Origin: Ilumatobacter sp.
Lineage (GTDB): Bacteria > Actinomycetota > Acidimicrobiia > Acidimicrobiales > Ilumatobacteraceae
Reading direction: 5' to 3'
DNA length: 64,000 nucleotides
Assembly (NCBI RefSeq): GCF_030065885.1
Contig: NZ_JASJCS010000021.1
Location: 1-64,000, forward strand
The notes beneath the pieces were generated by a model, which was not told the DNA's origin, ran no database searches, and was given only the letters and a program-made list of their open reading frames with translations. Below are positions 19,179 to 27,780 of the stretch, one piece after another. The first letter of the stretch is position 1. Every line of letters starts with the position of its first letter. Both the position numbers and the translations under genes were made by a program.

Positions 19179-20746
19179 CAGTTTCGCGCGTTGTACTCCG
19201 TGATCAGCGCGTTGGCCTGCGAGGCGGCGTTCGAGAGAGCGGCCTGGACGTCACCGCCGTCGAGGATCTCCGCCACGGCGCGGGCGGTGACGACGCGCAC
19301 GTCGCGCTGCGGGCCGAGGATCGGCCCCTGGAGCGCCGGTTCGTCCGGCGAGCCGATCAATTGGTCGTAGGCGACGCGGAACCGCGGGTCGTCGACGTAG
19401 GTCGTGGCGACCGGCTCGACGTCGAGCGCATCGGTGCGCACCGGCACGTACCCCGTCTGCACGGCCCACTCCGACTGCGCCGCCGGCGAGACCAGGTAGG
19501 TGATGAAGTCCCAGGCAGCCGCCGCCGTCTCGTCGCCGTGATCGGCCACGACGTACAGCGCGGCACCGCCGACGAGGGCGGTCGGCGTGCCCGCTGGGCC
19601 GGGTAGCGGGCCGATGCCGATGTCGTCGCCGGTGATGTCGGGGATCAGCCCGCCGTCGATCACGTCGATGATCGTGCCGAGCGCCGCCGACGTGCCGATC
19701 GTCATCGCCGCCGGCTCGTCGGCATCCGCCAACTTCAGGAAGTTGTCCTGTCCGCTCGCGTTGCCGCCGACGTAGAACGCGAGGCCGTCCTGCACCAGCT
19801 GCTGCACGAACGTCAGCAGCTCGACGCCGGCCGGGCTGTCGTAGAGCACGCGGGTCGCCGGTGCGGCGCGGCCGTTGTCGTTGTCGGCGTAGAGCTCGCC
19901 GGCGTTCGCGAACCACTGCTCGATGAACCAGCCGCCGCCCGAGTCGGTGGCGCTGTCAATCGCGATCCCGTACGCGGCAGCTCCGGAATCGACGATCGCC
20001 TGCGAGTACGCCCGCAGCTCCTCGAGCGACTGCGGCGGATCGTCGGGGTCGAGCCCGGCCTCTCGGAACATCGACCGGTTGTAGTAGAGCACCGGGTTCG
20101 AGACGTTGAACGGCATCGCCCACTGCACGCCCGCCGTCGAGTACGCCTTGATCGTGGCCGGCTGGAACGTGCCGACGTCGAAGCCGGCAGCGTCGATGCA
20201 GGCCTCGATCGGAATCACGGACTCGGAGTCGATCGTCTGCTGCACGACGTACTCGGGGAACAGGACGAGGTCGGGCCGGCTGTCCTGCCCGGACTGCACG
20301 TACTTGTCGATCGTCGTGTCGTAGCTGCCCTGTGGCTCGAGCTGCACCCGCACGCGGGACTGGCTCGCGTTGTACTGGTCGGCGAGGAAGTTGATGCCGT
20401 CCTCGGTGGCGCCGGTGAGGCCGTGCCACATCAACACGTCGACCGGCCCATCGGCCCCCTCGAGCGCATCGACCGGGCAGGGCGGGAACTGGTCGAGCGG
20501 CGTCGAGATCGTGCTGGGCGGAGCCGTCGGCGCCGGTGCGGTCGTCGCCGGTGGCGCGCCGTCCGCGCCGTCGGTCGCGTCGGTCGCGGTCGTCGCCGCT
20601 CCGTCGTCGGTGGCGGGCTGCGTGGTGGGAGGCGGCGGCGTCGTGTCGGTCTCGAGTCCCGATTCCAGGATCGAATCGCCGCCGCCGCCGCAGGCTGCAG
20701 CCACGAGCGCCAGCGTGGCGGCGAGGAGGGCGGTCCGGCGCCTCAT
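19178..20746 (-). CDS. Extracellular solute-binding lipoprotein of a sugar ABC importer
   Basis: A 522-residue lipoprotein of the family-1 solute-binding type (UgpB/MalE-like). It has a signal peptide with lipobox ending at Cys19, a long Thr/Pro/Ala/Asp-rich linker (about 25-100), then a mature domain starting VDVLMWHGLTGATEDGINFL with typical motifs such as GVQWAMPFNVSNPVLYYNR and PAAMTIGTSAALG. UgpB-like glycerol phosphate or oligosaccharide binding is plausible; the ligand is not determined. The ATG at 20746 overlaps the permease stop (ATGA). The binding-protein gene is downstream of both permeases, an unusual order, and no ATPase gene is nearby. Confidence 0.88.
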   Translation of the reverse strand: MRRRTALLAATLALVAAACGGGGDSILESGLETDTTPPPPTTQPATDDGAATTATDATDGADGAPPATTAPAPTAPPSTISTPLDQFPPCPVDALEGADGPVDVLMWHGLTGATEDGINFLADQYNASQSRVRVQLEPQGSYDTTIDKYVQSGQDSRPDLVLFPEYVVQQTIDSESVIPIEACIDAAGFDVGTFQPATIKAYSTAGVQWAMPFNVSNPVLYYNRSMFREAGLDPDDPPQSLEELRAYSQAIVDSGAAAYGIAIDSATDSGGGWFIEQWFANAGELYADNDNGRAAPATRVLYDSPAGVELLTFVQQLVQDGLAFYVGGNASGQDNFLKLADADEPAAMTIGTSAALGTIIDVIDGGLIPDITGDDIGIGPLPGPAGTPTALVGGAALYVVADHGDETAAAAWDFITYLVSPAAQSEWAVQTGYVPVRTDALDVEPVATTYVDDPRFRVAYDQLIGSPDEPALQGPILGPQRDVRVVTARAVAEILDGGDVQAALSNAASQANALITEYNARN

Positions 20747-21648
20747 CCCTTCACCGCTCCGGCGGTCAGGCCGCGAACCAGTTGGCGCTGGAAGGCCAGC
20801 AACGCGGCGAAGATCGGCACGGCGGCGATGACGGTGCCGGCCATCAGGAGGTTGGGTTTGTCGAGCGTCGAGTTGCGCAGGAGGCGCAGGCCGGATTGGA
20901 CCGTGTTCATGTCGGACTCCGTCGTGATGAGGTTCGGCCACAGATATTGATTCCAGCTCGAGAGGAAGCCGAACAGGGCCAAAGCTCCCACAGTCGGCCG
21001 GATCACGGGCAGCGCGACGTGCCAGAGGAACCGGAAGTGCCCGGCGCCGTCGATGCGGGCGGCGTCGCGCAGGTCGCGTGGGAAGCCGAGGAACACCTGT
21101 CGGAGGAGGAAGGTACCGAACGCCGTCGCCAGGAACGGCGCCGCCAGACCCTGGTACGAGTTCAGCCAGCCGAGGGAGTCGATCGTCCGGCGATTGACCA
21201 CGAGGGTCGCCTCGAGCGGCACCAGCAGCGTCGCCAGGAACAGCAGGAACAGCAGCCCGCGGCCCGGGAACTCCAGCATAGCGAACGCGTACCCGGACAT
21301 GACCGACGTGGCGACCTGGCACACGGTGACGACGATCGCGACGACGAGCGAGTTCAGGATGAAGCGCCCGAGCCGGCCGTCGGTCCAGGCCTCGCGCAGG
21401 ATGTCGAGCGTGAACGCGTCCGGCACGAGCGGGTTCTGCAGCACGCGGTCGCCGGGCTTCAGCGAGGCGATCACCGTCGTGTACACGGGGAACAGCACGA
21501 CGAAGGTCACCAACGACAGCAGGAGGTAGCGGCCGAGGAGACGCAGGCCACGCGGGCGGCCGAACGCAGGCCCCGAGAGCCGCCTCGCCGAGGGCACCGG
21601 CTGCGTTGCGTCGTCGACGCTCGTGAGTGCGGTCGGGTCAGTTGCCAT
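20743..21648 (-). CDS. ABC sugar transporter permease (MalG/UgpE-like)
   Basis: A 301-residue inner-membrane permease with six hydrophobic helices and the EAA-type coupling loop DAARIDGAGHFRFLWHVALP (about residues 195-214). The N-terminal 30 residues are Ser/Pro-rich and precede the first helix LLSLVTFVVLFPVYTTVIAS. It pairs with the permease encoded just upstream, overlapping it by 11 bases, and with the binding protein downstream. The ATPase is probably a shared MsmX/UgpC-type protein encoded elsewhere, by analogy with other sugar importers. Confidence 0.9.
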   Translation of the reverse strand: MATDPTALTSVDDATQPVPSARRLSGPAFGRPRGLRLLGRYLLLSLVTFVVLFPVYTTVIASLKPGDRVLQNPLVPDAFTLDILREAWTDGRLGRFILNSLVVAIVVTVCQVATSVMSGYAFAMLEFPGRGLLFLLFLATLLVPLEATLVVNRRTIDSLGWLNSYQGLAAPFLATAFGTFLLRQVFLGFPRDLRDAARIDGAGHFRFLWHVALPVIRPTVGALALFGFLSSWNQYLWPNLITTESDMNTVQSGLRLLRNSTLDKPNLLMAGTVIAAVPIFAALLAFQRQLVRGLTAGAVKG

Positions 21649-22558
21649 AGTGCACCCGCTTCCCGATGCCGCGCAGTTGGAGGAGCGACAGACCGAGCAG
21701 CACGACGAAGAGCAGCACTGCGGTCGTCGCCTGGAGACCGACGTTGCCGCGGATGATCGAGTCCTGCCCGTACGTGAGATAGGTCAGCGTCATCGTCGAG
21801 TCGTAGGGCTTCGGGCCGCCGGACGTCAGCAAGTCGATCTCGCCGTAGGTCTGATACGCCCTCGTCGTCAGCACGATGACCACGAACAGCAGCGTCGGGC
21901 CGAGCATCGGCAGCGTCACGTGCCAGAAGCGCCGGGTGCTCGACGCGCCGTCGATCGCGGCGGCCTCGAACAGCTCGTCGGGGATCCCCTGCAGGCCGGC
22001 GGTGACGAGGATGAACGTGAAGCCGAGGCTCGACCACACGCTCGACAGCGCGACCGACGTGAGCGCGGTCCCCGGATCGCGGAGCAGGCCGGGGCTCTTG
22101 ATCACCGGGAACAGGTCGCTCAGCCAACCCACGTTCGCGAGTGCGCCCACCTCGGGCTGGAGCAGGAACAGCCACATCAGGCTCGTGACGGCGACGGAGG
22201 TGGCGACGGTCGACGAGAACACGGCACGGAAGAACGCCATGCCGCGCAGGTGCTTGTCGGCCAGCACGGCGAGCCCTACCCCGAGGGCGAGGCCGAGCGG
22301 CACCGTGATCAGTGCGAACTTGGTCGTCACCCAGAGCGCGTGCTGGAACTCGGACGACATGAACGTGTCGGTGTACTGGTCCCAGCCGATCGACACGCAG
22401 TTGCGGCCCTGCACGTCGCACCGTTGCTGGCCCAGCCAGACCGCCCGTCCGAGGGGGTACAGCAGGAACGCACCGAGGATCACCATCGACGGGGAGAGCA
22501 ACGCCAGTGCGGCGGGGAACTGCCTCCAACGCCGCCGCCGGGCCGAACGCGTTGCCAT
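21638..22558 (-). CDS. ABC sugar transporter permease (MalF/UgpA-like)
   Basis: A 306-residue permease with six hydrophobic helices. The first is FPAALALLSPSMVILGAFLL, and the EAA loop EAAAIDGASSTRRFWHVTLP lies near residue 205. The ATG at 22558 is chosen; a GTG two codons upstream is possible. It is the first gene of the importer operon and is divergent from the small protein at 22603, with only about 45 bases between them for both promoters. Confidence 0.9.
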   Translation of the reverse strand: MATRSARRRRWRQFPAALALLSPSMVILGAFLLYPLGRAVWLGQQRCDVQGRNCVSIGWDQYTDTFMSSEFQHALWVTTKFALITVPLGLALGVGLAVLADKHLRGMAFFRAVFSSTVATSVAVTSLMWLFLLQPEVGALANVGWLSDLFPVIKSPGLLRDPGTALTSVALSSVWSSLGFTFILVTAGLQGIPDELFEAAAIDGASSTRRFWHVTLPMLGPTLLFVVIVLTTRAYQTYGEIDLLTSGGPKPYDSTMTLTYLTYGQDSIIRGNVGLQATTAVLLFVVLLGLSLLQLRGIGKRVHYGN

Positions 22559-22602
22559 GCCCACAGGGTACGCCGCCGATGAGAACGGCTAGCGTCCGTC
22601 GG

Positions 22603-22878
22603 GTGAACGCCAACGTCGATCCCCCGTCGCCGTCCGAGCTCGATCCGCAACCCGTCGCCGACCAGCCGGGCGCCGATCGCGCCGTTCCGACCCCGTCCGC
22701 AGATGTGAGCTACGAGGACCCGGCGCTCGATCTCGCAGCGATCGAACGCGACCTGGCCGGTGTCGAGCGTGCGCTCGATCGCCTCGACGACGGCACCTAC
22801 TGGACCGACGAGGTGACCGGCGCGCCCATCCCTGACACTGCCCTCGCCGACGACCCGGTCGCCCGACGTGCGCCATGA
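22603..22878 (+). CDS. Small TraR/DksA-like protein lacking zinc-finger cysteines
   Basis: A 91-residue acidic protein. Its C-terminal half, IERDLAGVERALDRLDDGTY, then WTDEVTGAPIPDTAL, follows the DksA/TraR zinc-finger pattern (AL-RL-DGTYG-C-x2-C-G-PI). However, both first-pair cysteines are replaced (Asp and Thr) and the second pair is absent. A metal-free DksA-like fold is therefore possible. The GTG at 22603 is preferred; an ATG at 22579 is an alternative. Its stop overlaps the start of the UbiB kinase gene, so the two are translationally coupled. The role is unknown. Confidence 0.6.
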   Translation: MNANVDPPSPSELDPQPVADQPGADRAVPTPSADVSYEDPALDLAAIERDLAGVERALDRLDDGTYWTDEVTGAPIPDTALADDPVARRAP

Positions 22879-24323
22879 AGCGCGCTGCGTCCGCCGCAGC
22901 GCTGGCCGCCGTAGCGGCGGGGATCGGCGCCGCGTCGGCGCGGCGCAACACGCGTGACCCGCTGCCGGTGGCGAGCAAGCTGAGCCGTTCGGCGAAGGTC
23001 TGGAAGCTGTCGGCGCGCAACTCGGCCCGGTTCGCGATGGCGAAGGTGCGCGGCGTCGGGTCAGCCGCCGAACGGCGCGCCGAGCTCGATGCCCAGTTCG
23101 CGATCCGTACCGCCGAGGACGTCGCCAAGGAGCTCGGCGAGATGAAGGGCGTGCTGATGAAGGCCGGCCAGCTCATCAGCTTCATCTTCGAGGCGCTCCC
23201 CGACGATGCGCAGGCGGCGCTCGCCACGTTGCAGGCCGACGCGGCACCGATGTCGCCGACACTGGCCGCGCAGGTGGTCGAGGGCGAGCTCGGCAAGGCG
23301 CCCGAGCACGCGTTCCTCGACTGGTCCGACACGCCGGCGGCGGCGGCCAGCATCGGCCAGGTGCACCGCGCGGTCACGTCGCACGGCGTCGACGTCGCCG
23401 TGAAGGTGCAGTATCCGGGCGTCCACGAGGCGATCGAGCACGACCTCGACGCGGCCGAGGCGATGTACACGATGTTCTCGGCGATGATGCTCAAGGGCCT
23501 CGACGCCAAGGGACTGGTCGACGAGCTCCGGGACCGGATGCGCGAAGAGCTCGACTACCGGATCGAGGCCGACAACATCGCCGAGTTCGCCGAGCGGTTC
23601 GCCGGCCACCCGTGGGCGCGGCTGCCGCGGCTGGTGTCCGAGCTCTCGACCGAGAAGATCCTCACGACCGAATGGATCGACGGGCTGTCGTTCGACGACT
23701 TCCGCCACACGGCGAGCCACGACACCAAGCAGCGGGCGGCCGAGGTGATCTGGCGGTTCGCGCAGTACTCGATCCACCACCACGGCGCCTTCAACGGCGA
23801 CCCGCACCCCGGCAACTACAAGTTCCACCACGACGGCAGCGTCACGTTCCTCGACTTCGGCCTGGTGAAGCGATGGTCGCCGGGCGAGTGGGAGCTCCTG
23901 CGTCCGAGCATCGACGCGATCATCATCCACCGCGACCCCGACCGGCTCGTCGACGCGATGGAGGCGAGCGGCTTCCTGCGCCCCGGCCACCAGCTCGACG
24001 CGGCGCACCTGTACGACTACGTCAGCAGCCCGTACGTGCCGTACCTGTCCGACGAGTTCACGTTCACCCGGCAGTGGATGGTCGACACGCTCGGCAAGAT
24101 CTTCGACGTGCAGGGTCCGCACGCCGACGTGATCGAGTCGCTCAACATGCCGCCCTCGTTCGTGATCCTCGACCGGGTCGTCTGGGGCATGAGCGCGATC
24201 ATGGGCAAGCTCGAGGCGCACGGCCCGTTCCGGGCGATGCTGCTCGAGTACGTCGCCGACGGCGAGCCCGCCACCGACCTCGGTGCGGCCGAAGCGGCGT
24301 GGCGGGCCGGCGCCCGATCGTGA
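22875..24323 (+). CDS. ABC1/UbiB (AarF) atypical kinase family protein
   Basis: A 482-residue protein of the UbiB/ADCK family, atypical ATP-binding kinases tied to quinone or isoprenoid lipid metabolism. Visible signatures: KxGQ as KAGQ (96-99), the Ala-rich loop AAASIGQVHRA (156-166), the VAVKVQYPG lysine (about 177), GDPHPGN for the catalytic loop, and DFG. The N-terminus is hydrophobic and alanine-rich (about 4-21) and may associate with the membrane. It overlaps both neighbours by 4 bases (ATGA before, GTGA after), so the three genes form one operon. Confidence 0.92.
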   Translation: MKRAASAAALAAVAAGIGAASARRNTRDPLPVASKLSRSAKVWKLSARNSARFAMAKVRGVGSAAERRAELDAQFAIRTAEDVAKELGEMKGVLMKAGQLISFIFEALPDDAQAALATLQADAAPMSPTLAAQVVEGELGKAPEHAFLDWSDTPAAAASIGQVHRAVTSHGVDVAVKVQYPGVHEAIEHDLDAAEAMYTMFSAMMLKGLDAKGLVDELRDRMREELDYRIEADNIAEFAERFAGHPWARLPRLVSELSTEKILTTEWIDGLSFDDFRHTASHDTKQRAAEVIWRFAQYSIHHHGAFNGDPHPGNYKFHHDGSVTFLDFGLVKRWSPGEWELLRPSIDAIIIHRDPDRLVDAMEASGFLRPGHQLDAAHLYDYVSSPYVPYLSDEFTFTRQWMVDTLGKIFDVQGPHADVIESLNMPPSFVILDRVVWGMSAIMGKLEAHGPFRAMLLEYVADGEPATDLGAAEAAWRAGARS

Positions 24324-24733
24324 GCGAGCACCTCGGCATCGTCGAGCTCGCCGACGTGTGCGAGCGGATGCGACGCCGGTGCCTCGACCTGTTCGAGACG
24401 CTCGGCGCCTGGGTGACGACGACGGACGACCCGGCGTTGCAGCGGCTGTTCGCGACGGCCGGTCATCGACACGCCTGGCACGCCGACCTCTGGTCGTCGC
24501 GCCGGCCTGCGGTCGCCGATCTCGGTCCCGGCGACGAGCCGACGCCGACCGCGCTGGCGCCGGCGACGCCACCGGCGGCGCGTGCGGACGCCTACCGGTC
24601 GGCGCTCGACGACCTCCGCGCCGACCTCGGCGACCTCGCCGCTCGCGCCGACCCCGACCTCGACCCGAGCACCCACCGCGTCGTCGACCTGGTCGCCGCC
24701 GACGTCGACGAGCTCGCCACCGCGCTCGGCTGA
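24320..24733 (+). CDS. Hypothetical helical protein coupled to the UbiB-family kinase
   Basis: A 137-residue protein starting at a GTG that overlaps the kinase stop (GTGA). It looks all-helical, with an Asp/Glu/Ala-rich composition, a short Pro/Thr-rich linker in the middle and the His-rich segment GHRHAWHADLW around residues 53-63. It might be a ferritin-like or other helical-bundle protein. I do not recognise a family. Confidence 0.6.
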   Translation: MSEHLGIVELADVCERMRRRCLDLFETLGAWVTTTDDPALQRLFATAGHRHAWHADLWSSRRPAVADLGPGDEPTPTALAPATPPAARADAYRSALDDLRADLGDLAARADPDLDPSTHRVVDLVAADVDELATALG

Positions 24734-24753
24734 GGGGTCCGCCAGCGGCGAGA

Positions 24754-25446
24754 TCAGCGGAAGCTGGCGAAGCTGCGCACGAGGGGCCGCTTCCAGCCGA
24801 GCCGGTCGACCATGCCGGATGGCGGCCAGTGGTCGTCGCGGCTGTACGCCCACCACTCGAACGGGTTCATGTAGTAGGCGCACGACTCGACGACCCGGCC
24901 GAACGGTTGGTCGCGGCGCGCCAGCAGCCAGACGAGTGCACCGGCGACGCCACCACCGACCATCCAACCGACGTAGAGCACCGGGTAGGCGGGCCCGAAC
25001 GCCCGAGCTTGCCAGACGTGCACGTCCTCGTGGTCGGTCACCAGCTTCGCCCGGCGCGGTCGGGACAGATCGCCCGCGCCGGCGATGACGTTGCCGAGCG
25101 TGATCGCGAAGCCACGGCGCGGCTGGAACCCGCGGGTGTACACGTGACGGTTCCTGCGGCGGCTGAGAGGCTCGACGTAGCCGGCGTCACCACGCAGCGC
25201 TCCCAGCGCGTGCGAGACGAGGCCGGCGCTCGTCGTGGCCAGCGCCCAGGTGGAGTCGAGCGCGAACGCGCCGACCCCTCTCGACGATCCCCAGTCGTAG
25301 ATCGCCCGCCACCCCGAGACCGCTCCGTTGGCCCCGGCGATCAGCGCCGCCGGCACGGCGACGCCGAACAGCGATCCGAACGCGCCGCCGAGTGCTGCGC
25401 CGGCTGCGGCCGTGGCAGCGGCTTCGGGCAGCCGGTTGTCGGTCAC
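24754..25446 (-). CDS. Glycine-rich membrane protein with an HExxH motif
   Basis: A 230-residue protein with hydrophobic Gly/Ala-rich helices at the N-terminus (about 10-45) and another pair around residues 155-180. Between them is TDHEDVHVWQARAFGP, an HExxH motif (HEDVH) of the kind that binds zinc in metallopeptidases. It lies next to a membrane segment, as in membrane-embedded or associated zincins. Activity is unproven. GTG start at 25446, 4 bases after the Bax-inhibitor gene stop, so the two are co-transcribed. Confidence 0.65.
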   Translation of the reverse strand: MTDNRLPEAAATAAAGAALGGAFGSLFGVAVPAALIAGANGAVSGWRAIYDWGSSRGVGAFALDSTWALATTSAGLVSHALGALRGDAGYVEPLSRRRNRHVYTRGFQPRRGFAITLGNVIAGAGDLSRPRRAKLVTDHEDVHVWQARAFGPAYPVLYVGWMVGGGVAGALVWLLARRDQPFGRVVESCAYYMNPFEWWAYSRDDHWPPSGMVDRLGWKRPLVRSFASFR

Positions 25447-25450
25447 CCGC

Positions 25451-26272
25451 TCAGCGTTCGCGCAGCTTGGCCAGCAGACGGAGCAGCTCGAGGTACAGCC
25501 AGATGATCGTGACCAACAGCCCGAACGCGGCGTACCACTCGAACTTCTTGTCGAGCCCCTGCTTGGCGCCGCGTTCGATGAAGTCGAAGTCGAGCGCGAG
25601 GTTGAACGCAGCGAGGCCGGCGACGAGGATGCTGAAACCGATGCCGAGGAGGCTCGGGCTGCGCAGGAAGCTGACCGAGTCGGCGCCGGCGAACAGGCGG
25701 ATCAGGAAGCTGACGCCGTAGAACACCATCACGCCGATGGTGGCGGTCACGACGATCCGCCGGAACCGCTCGGTGACCTTGATGATGCGGGTTCGGTACA
25801 GCACGAGCATCACCGCGAACACCGCGAGCGTGGCGCCGGCCGCCTGCACCACGATGCCGTCGTAGTAGGTCTCGTAGGCCTTCGAGATCGCCCCGACGAA
25901 GAACCCCTCCGCAACGGCGTACACGGGAGCGACGAACCGTGCGAGCTGCGGCCTGAACATCAACAGGAAGGTGAGGCCGATGCCGACGAACAGCCCGACC
26001 CACGCGAGCGTCGGGAACCCGCTGACCACGCTCTGCCCGTCGCCGACCTCGACGGTCTCGGTCTGCATCCAGCCGAACGTGGCGCTGACCAGCAGGAGCA
26101 CGAGCAGGGTCGCGGTGGCGGAGATGACGCCGTTGACGGTCATCACCCGCGGCGTCCACGAGCTCACCGGGCCGTCGGTGACCGGCGGGAAGTAGTCGGT
26201 GCCGGGTTCGGGCGGCGCCCAGTTCATGGGCGCCTGCCGCATCGTCCGCTCGTTGAGCACCGGGTTGGCCAT
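25451..26272 (-). CDS. Bax inhibitor-1/YccA family membrane protein
   Basis: A 273-residue protein with seven predicted membrane helices, beginning near residue 47 (VISATATLLVLLLVSATFGW). Family-typical features include GFFVGAISKAYE and the final pair around FDFIERGAKQGLDKKFEWYAA. This is the actinobacterial YbhL/YccA branch of the BI-1 (TMBIM) superfamily, often pH-sensitive calcium-leak-like proteins; the role in bacteria is unclear. The ATG at 26272 is preceded by a good AAGGAGG-like site (minus strand, in the CCTCCTTGG run). It is divergent from the sigma factor gene. Confidence 0.88.
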   Translation of the reverse strand: MANPVLNERTMRQAPMNWAPPEPGTDYFPPVTDGPVSSWTPRVMTVNGVISATATLLVLLLVSATFGWMQTETVEVGDGQSVVSGFPTLAWVGLFVGIGLTFLLMFRPQLARFVAPVYAVAEGFFVGAISKAYETYYDGIVVQAAGATLAVFAVMLVLYRTRIIKVTERFRRIVVTATIGVMVFYGVSFLIRLFAGADSVSFLRSPSLLGIGFSILVAGLAAFNLALDFDFIERGAKQGLDKKFEWYAAFGLLVTIIWLYLELLRLLAKLRER

Positions 26273-26649
26273 CGAATCCTCCTTGGAATCCTCGCCGGCC
26301 CGGCCCGCTGGTGGCGGGCGCGGCCGGGCGATCATGCTACCGGCGCCGCGGCGGTCCGGATCGGCGACCGACCGTGGGCAGCGATCACACCGCCAGATCA
26401 CGAGGCGACGGCCATCTCCGGCAGCGATGGCGCGAGCCTCACCATTCCGAACACAGTTATCGGCACGGAAAGCCAGACGCCCTGGTTGCCCCACTTGACG
26501 TCCTCGGTATCGTTAGCACAACCCCAATGGCACCGGGTGGACCCCCGCCAAGCCGACCTACCAGGAGTTTTGCTGGTGGCTGGTTCGTCCGCCCACGACG
26601 GAGGGGCGCCAGCATCGCCGTCGGGCGTGACCAGACCAAGGGAGCCAAC
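26273..26649. promoter_or_regulatory. Divergent promoter region, BI-1 gene and sigma factor gene
   Basis: A 377-base gap with no supported gene. It must hold the promoters of the minus-strand Bax-inhibitor gene and the plus-strand sigma factor gene. A weak -35/-10 pair, TTGCCC (26486-26491) and TATCGT (26508-26513) with 16-base spacing, lies upstream of the sigma gene. I give it low weight. Confidence 0.35.
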
Positions 26650-27588
26650 GTGGCCAAAGATCGCGTCGACCGTGACGACGAAGACCTCGTCCGCTTGTAC
26701 CTCACCGACATCGGCCAGTACACGCTGCTCACCAAGGACGACGAGGTCCGTCTCGCGAAGGCGATCGAGGCCGGCAAAGAGGCGATCGAGGCGCTCGACG
26801 CCGGCGGCAAAGAGCTCACCGCCGCGAAGAAGCGCGAGCACCGCCGCACCGCCCGCAAGGGCGAGGAGGCCGAGCGCCAGTTCGTGCAGTCGAACCTGCG
26901 TCTCGTCGTGTCGATCGCCAAGAAGTACCAGGCATCCGGCCTGCCGCTGCTCGACCTCATCCAAGAGGGCAACCTCGGCCTGATGCACGCCGTCGAGAAG
27001 TTCGACTGGCGCAAGGGCTTCAAGTTCTCGACCTACGCCACGTGGTGGATCCGCCAGGCGATCACGCGTGGCATCGCCAACACGGGGCGCACGATCCGCC
27101 TCCCGGTGCATGCCGGCGACACGCTGGCCCGGCTGCAGAAGGCCCGCTCGCGCCTCGAGCTGAAGTACGGCCGCCCGGCCACGCTCGCCGAGCTGGCCAA
27201 GGAAGTCGAGATGCCCGAGGACAAGGTCACCGAGGCGCTGCGCTTCGCCGCCGAGCCGCTCTCGCTGTCCGAGCCGCTGCGTGAGGACGGCGACGCCGAG
27301 CTGGGCGACGTCGTCGAGGACCGCTCGGCCGAGTCGCCGTTCGAGGTGGCCGCCACCGCGCTGCTGCCCGAAGAGATCGCACGGCTGCTCGCCCCGCTCG
27401 ACGAGCGCGAGCGCGAGATCCTCAAGCTCCGCTTCGGCCTCGACCGAGGCGAGCCGCGCACGCTCGAAGAGGTCGGCGAGCACTTCAACCTCACCCGCGA
27501 GCGCATCCGCCAGATCGAGGCGCGCGCGATGAGCAAGCTGCGTCACCCGAGCTCGGACACCGGCGCCCGCGACCTCCTCGCCGTCTGA
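26650..27588 (+). CDS. RNA polymerase sigma-70 factor (group 1/2, SigA/SigB-like)
   Basis: A 312-residue sigma factor. Region 1.2 starts near DLVRLYLTDIGQYTLL, region 2 holds NLRLVVSIAKKY and DLIQEGNLGLMHAVEKFD with KFSTYATWWIRQAI (-10 recognition), region 3 is about 165-230, and region 4 ends with the -35 helix-turn-helix LTRERIRQIEARAMSKLRHP. No long region 1.1 is present. It could be a short primary sigma or an alternative group 2 sigma. The GTG at 26650 (MAKDRVDRDDED) with AAGGGAG before it is chosen over a long upstream frame. Confidence 0.93.
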   Translation: MAKDRVDRDDEDLVRLYLTDIGQYTLLTKDDEVRLAKAIEAGKEAIEALDAGGKELTAAKKREHRRTARKGEEAERQFVQSNLRLVVSIAKKYQASGLPLLDLIQEGNLGLMHAVEKFDWRKGFKFSTYATWWIRQAITRGIANTGRTIRLPVHAGDTLARLQKARSRLELKYGRPATLAELAKEVEMPEDKVTEALRFAAEPLSLSEPLREDGDAELGDVVEDRSAESPFEVAATALLPEEIARLLAPLDEREREILKLRFGLDRGEPRTLEEVGEHFNLTRERIRQIEARAMSKLRHPSSDTGARDLLAV

Positions 27589-27634
27589 GGCGGGCCGGTT
27601 GCCGGCGATCGCTGCGTTGCGGCTCGCCGCTCGT

Positions 27635-27650
27635 TGCCCAGGGGCAACTC
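27635..27650 (+). terminator. Candidate terminator hairpin after the sigma factor gene
   Basis: A perfect 6-bp stem GTTGCC / GGCAAC with a CAGG loop lies 46 bases after the sigma factor stop, in a 192-base gap that holds no other gene I can support. There is no T-tract. Confidence 0.35.
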
Positions 27651-27780
27651 GGGCTCGTCGCGCCTTGCGCTCACCGACCCCGGACCCGCCTCAGCGCCAC
27701 GATTCCTCATCGGTTCCGACGGAGCCCTTCGACGCGATGAGGGTCGAGGTGAACTCGCGTCGCGACCAGGGGCGCCTTCG

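Noticed and set aside
26486-26513. TTGCCC-TATCGT promoter for the sigma factor gene
   Set aside because: Only a weak match to both boxes; in GC-rich DNA such pairs are expected by chance. Kept only as a note in the intergenic entry.
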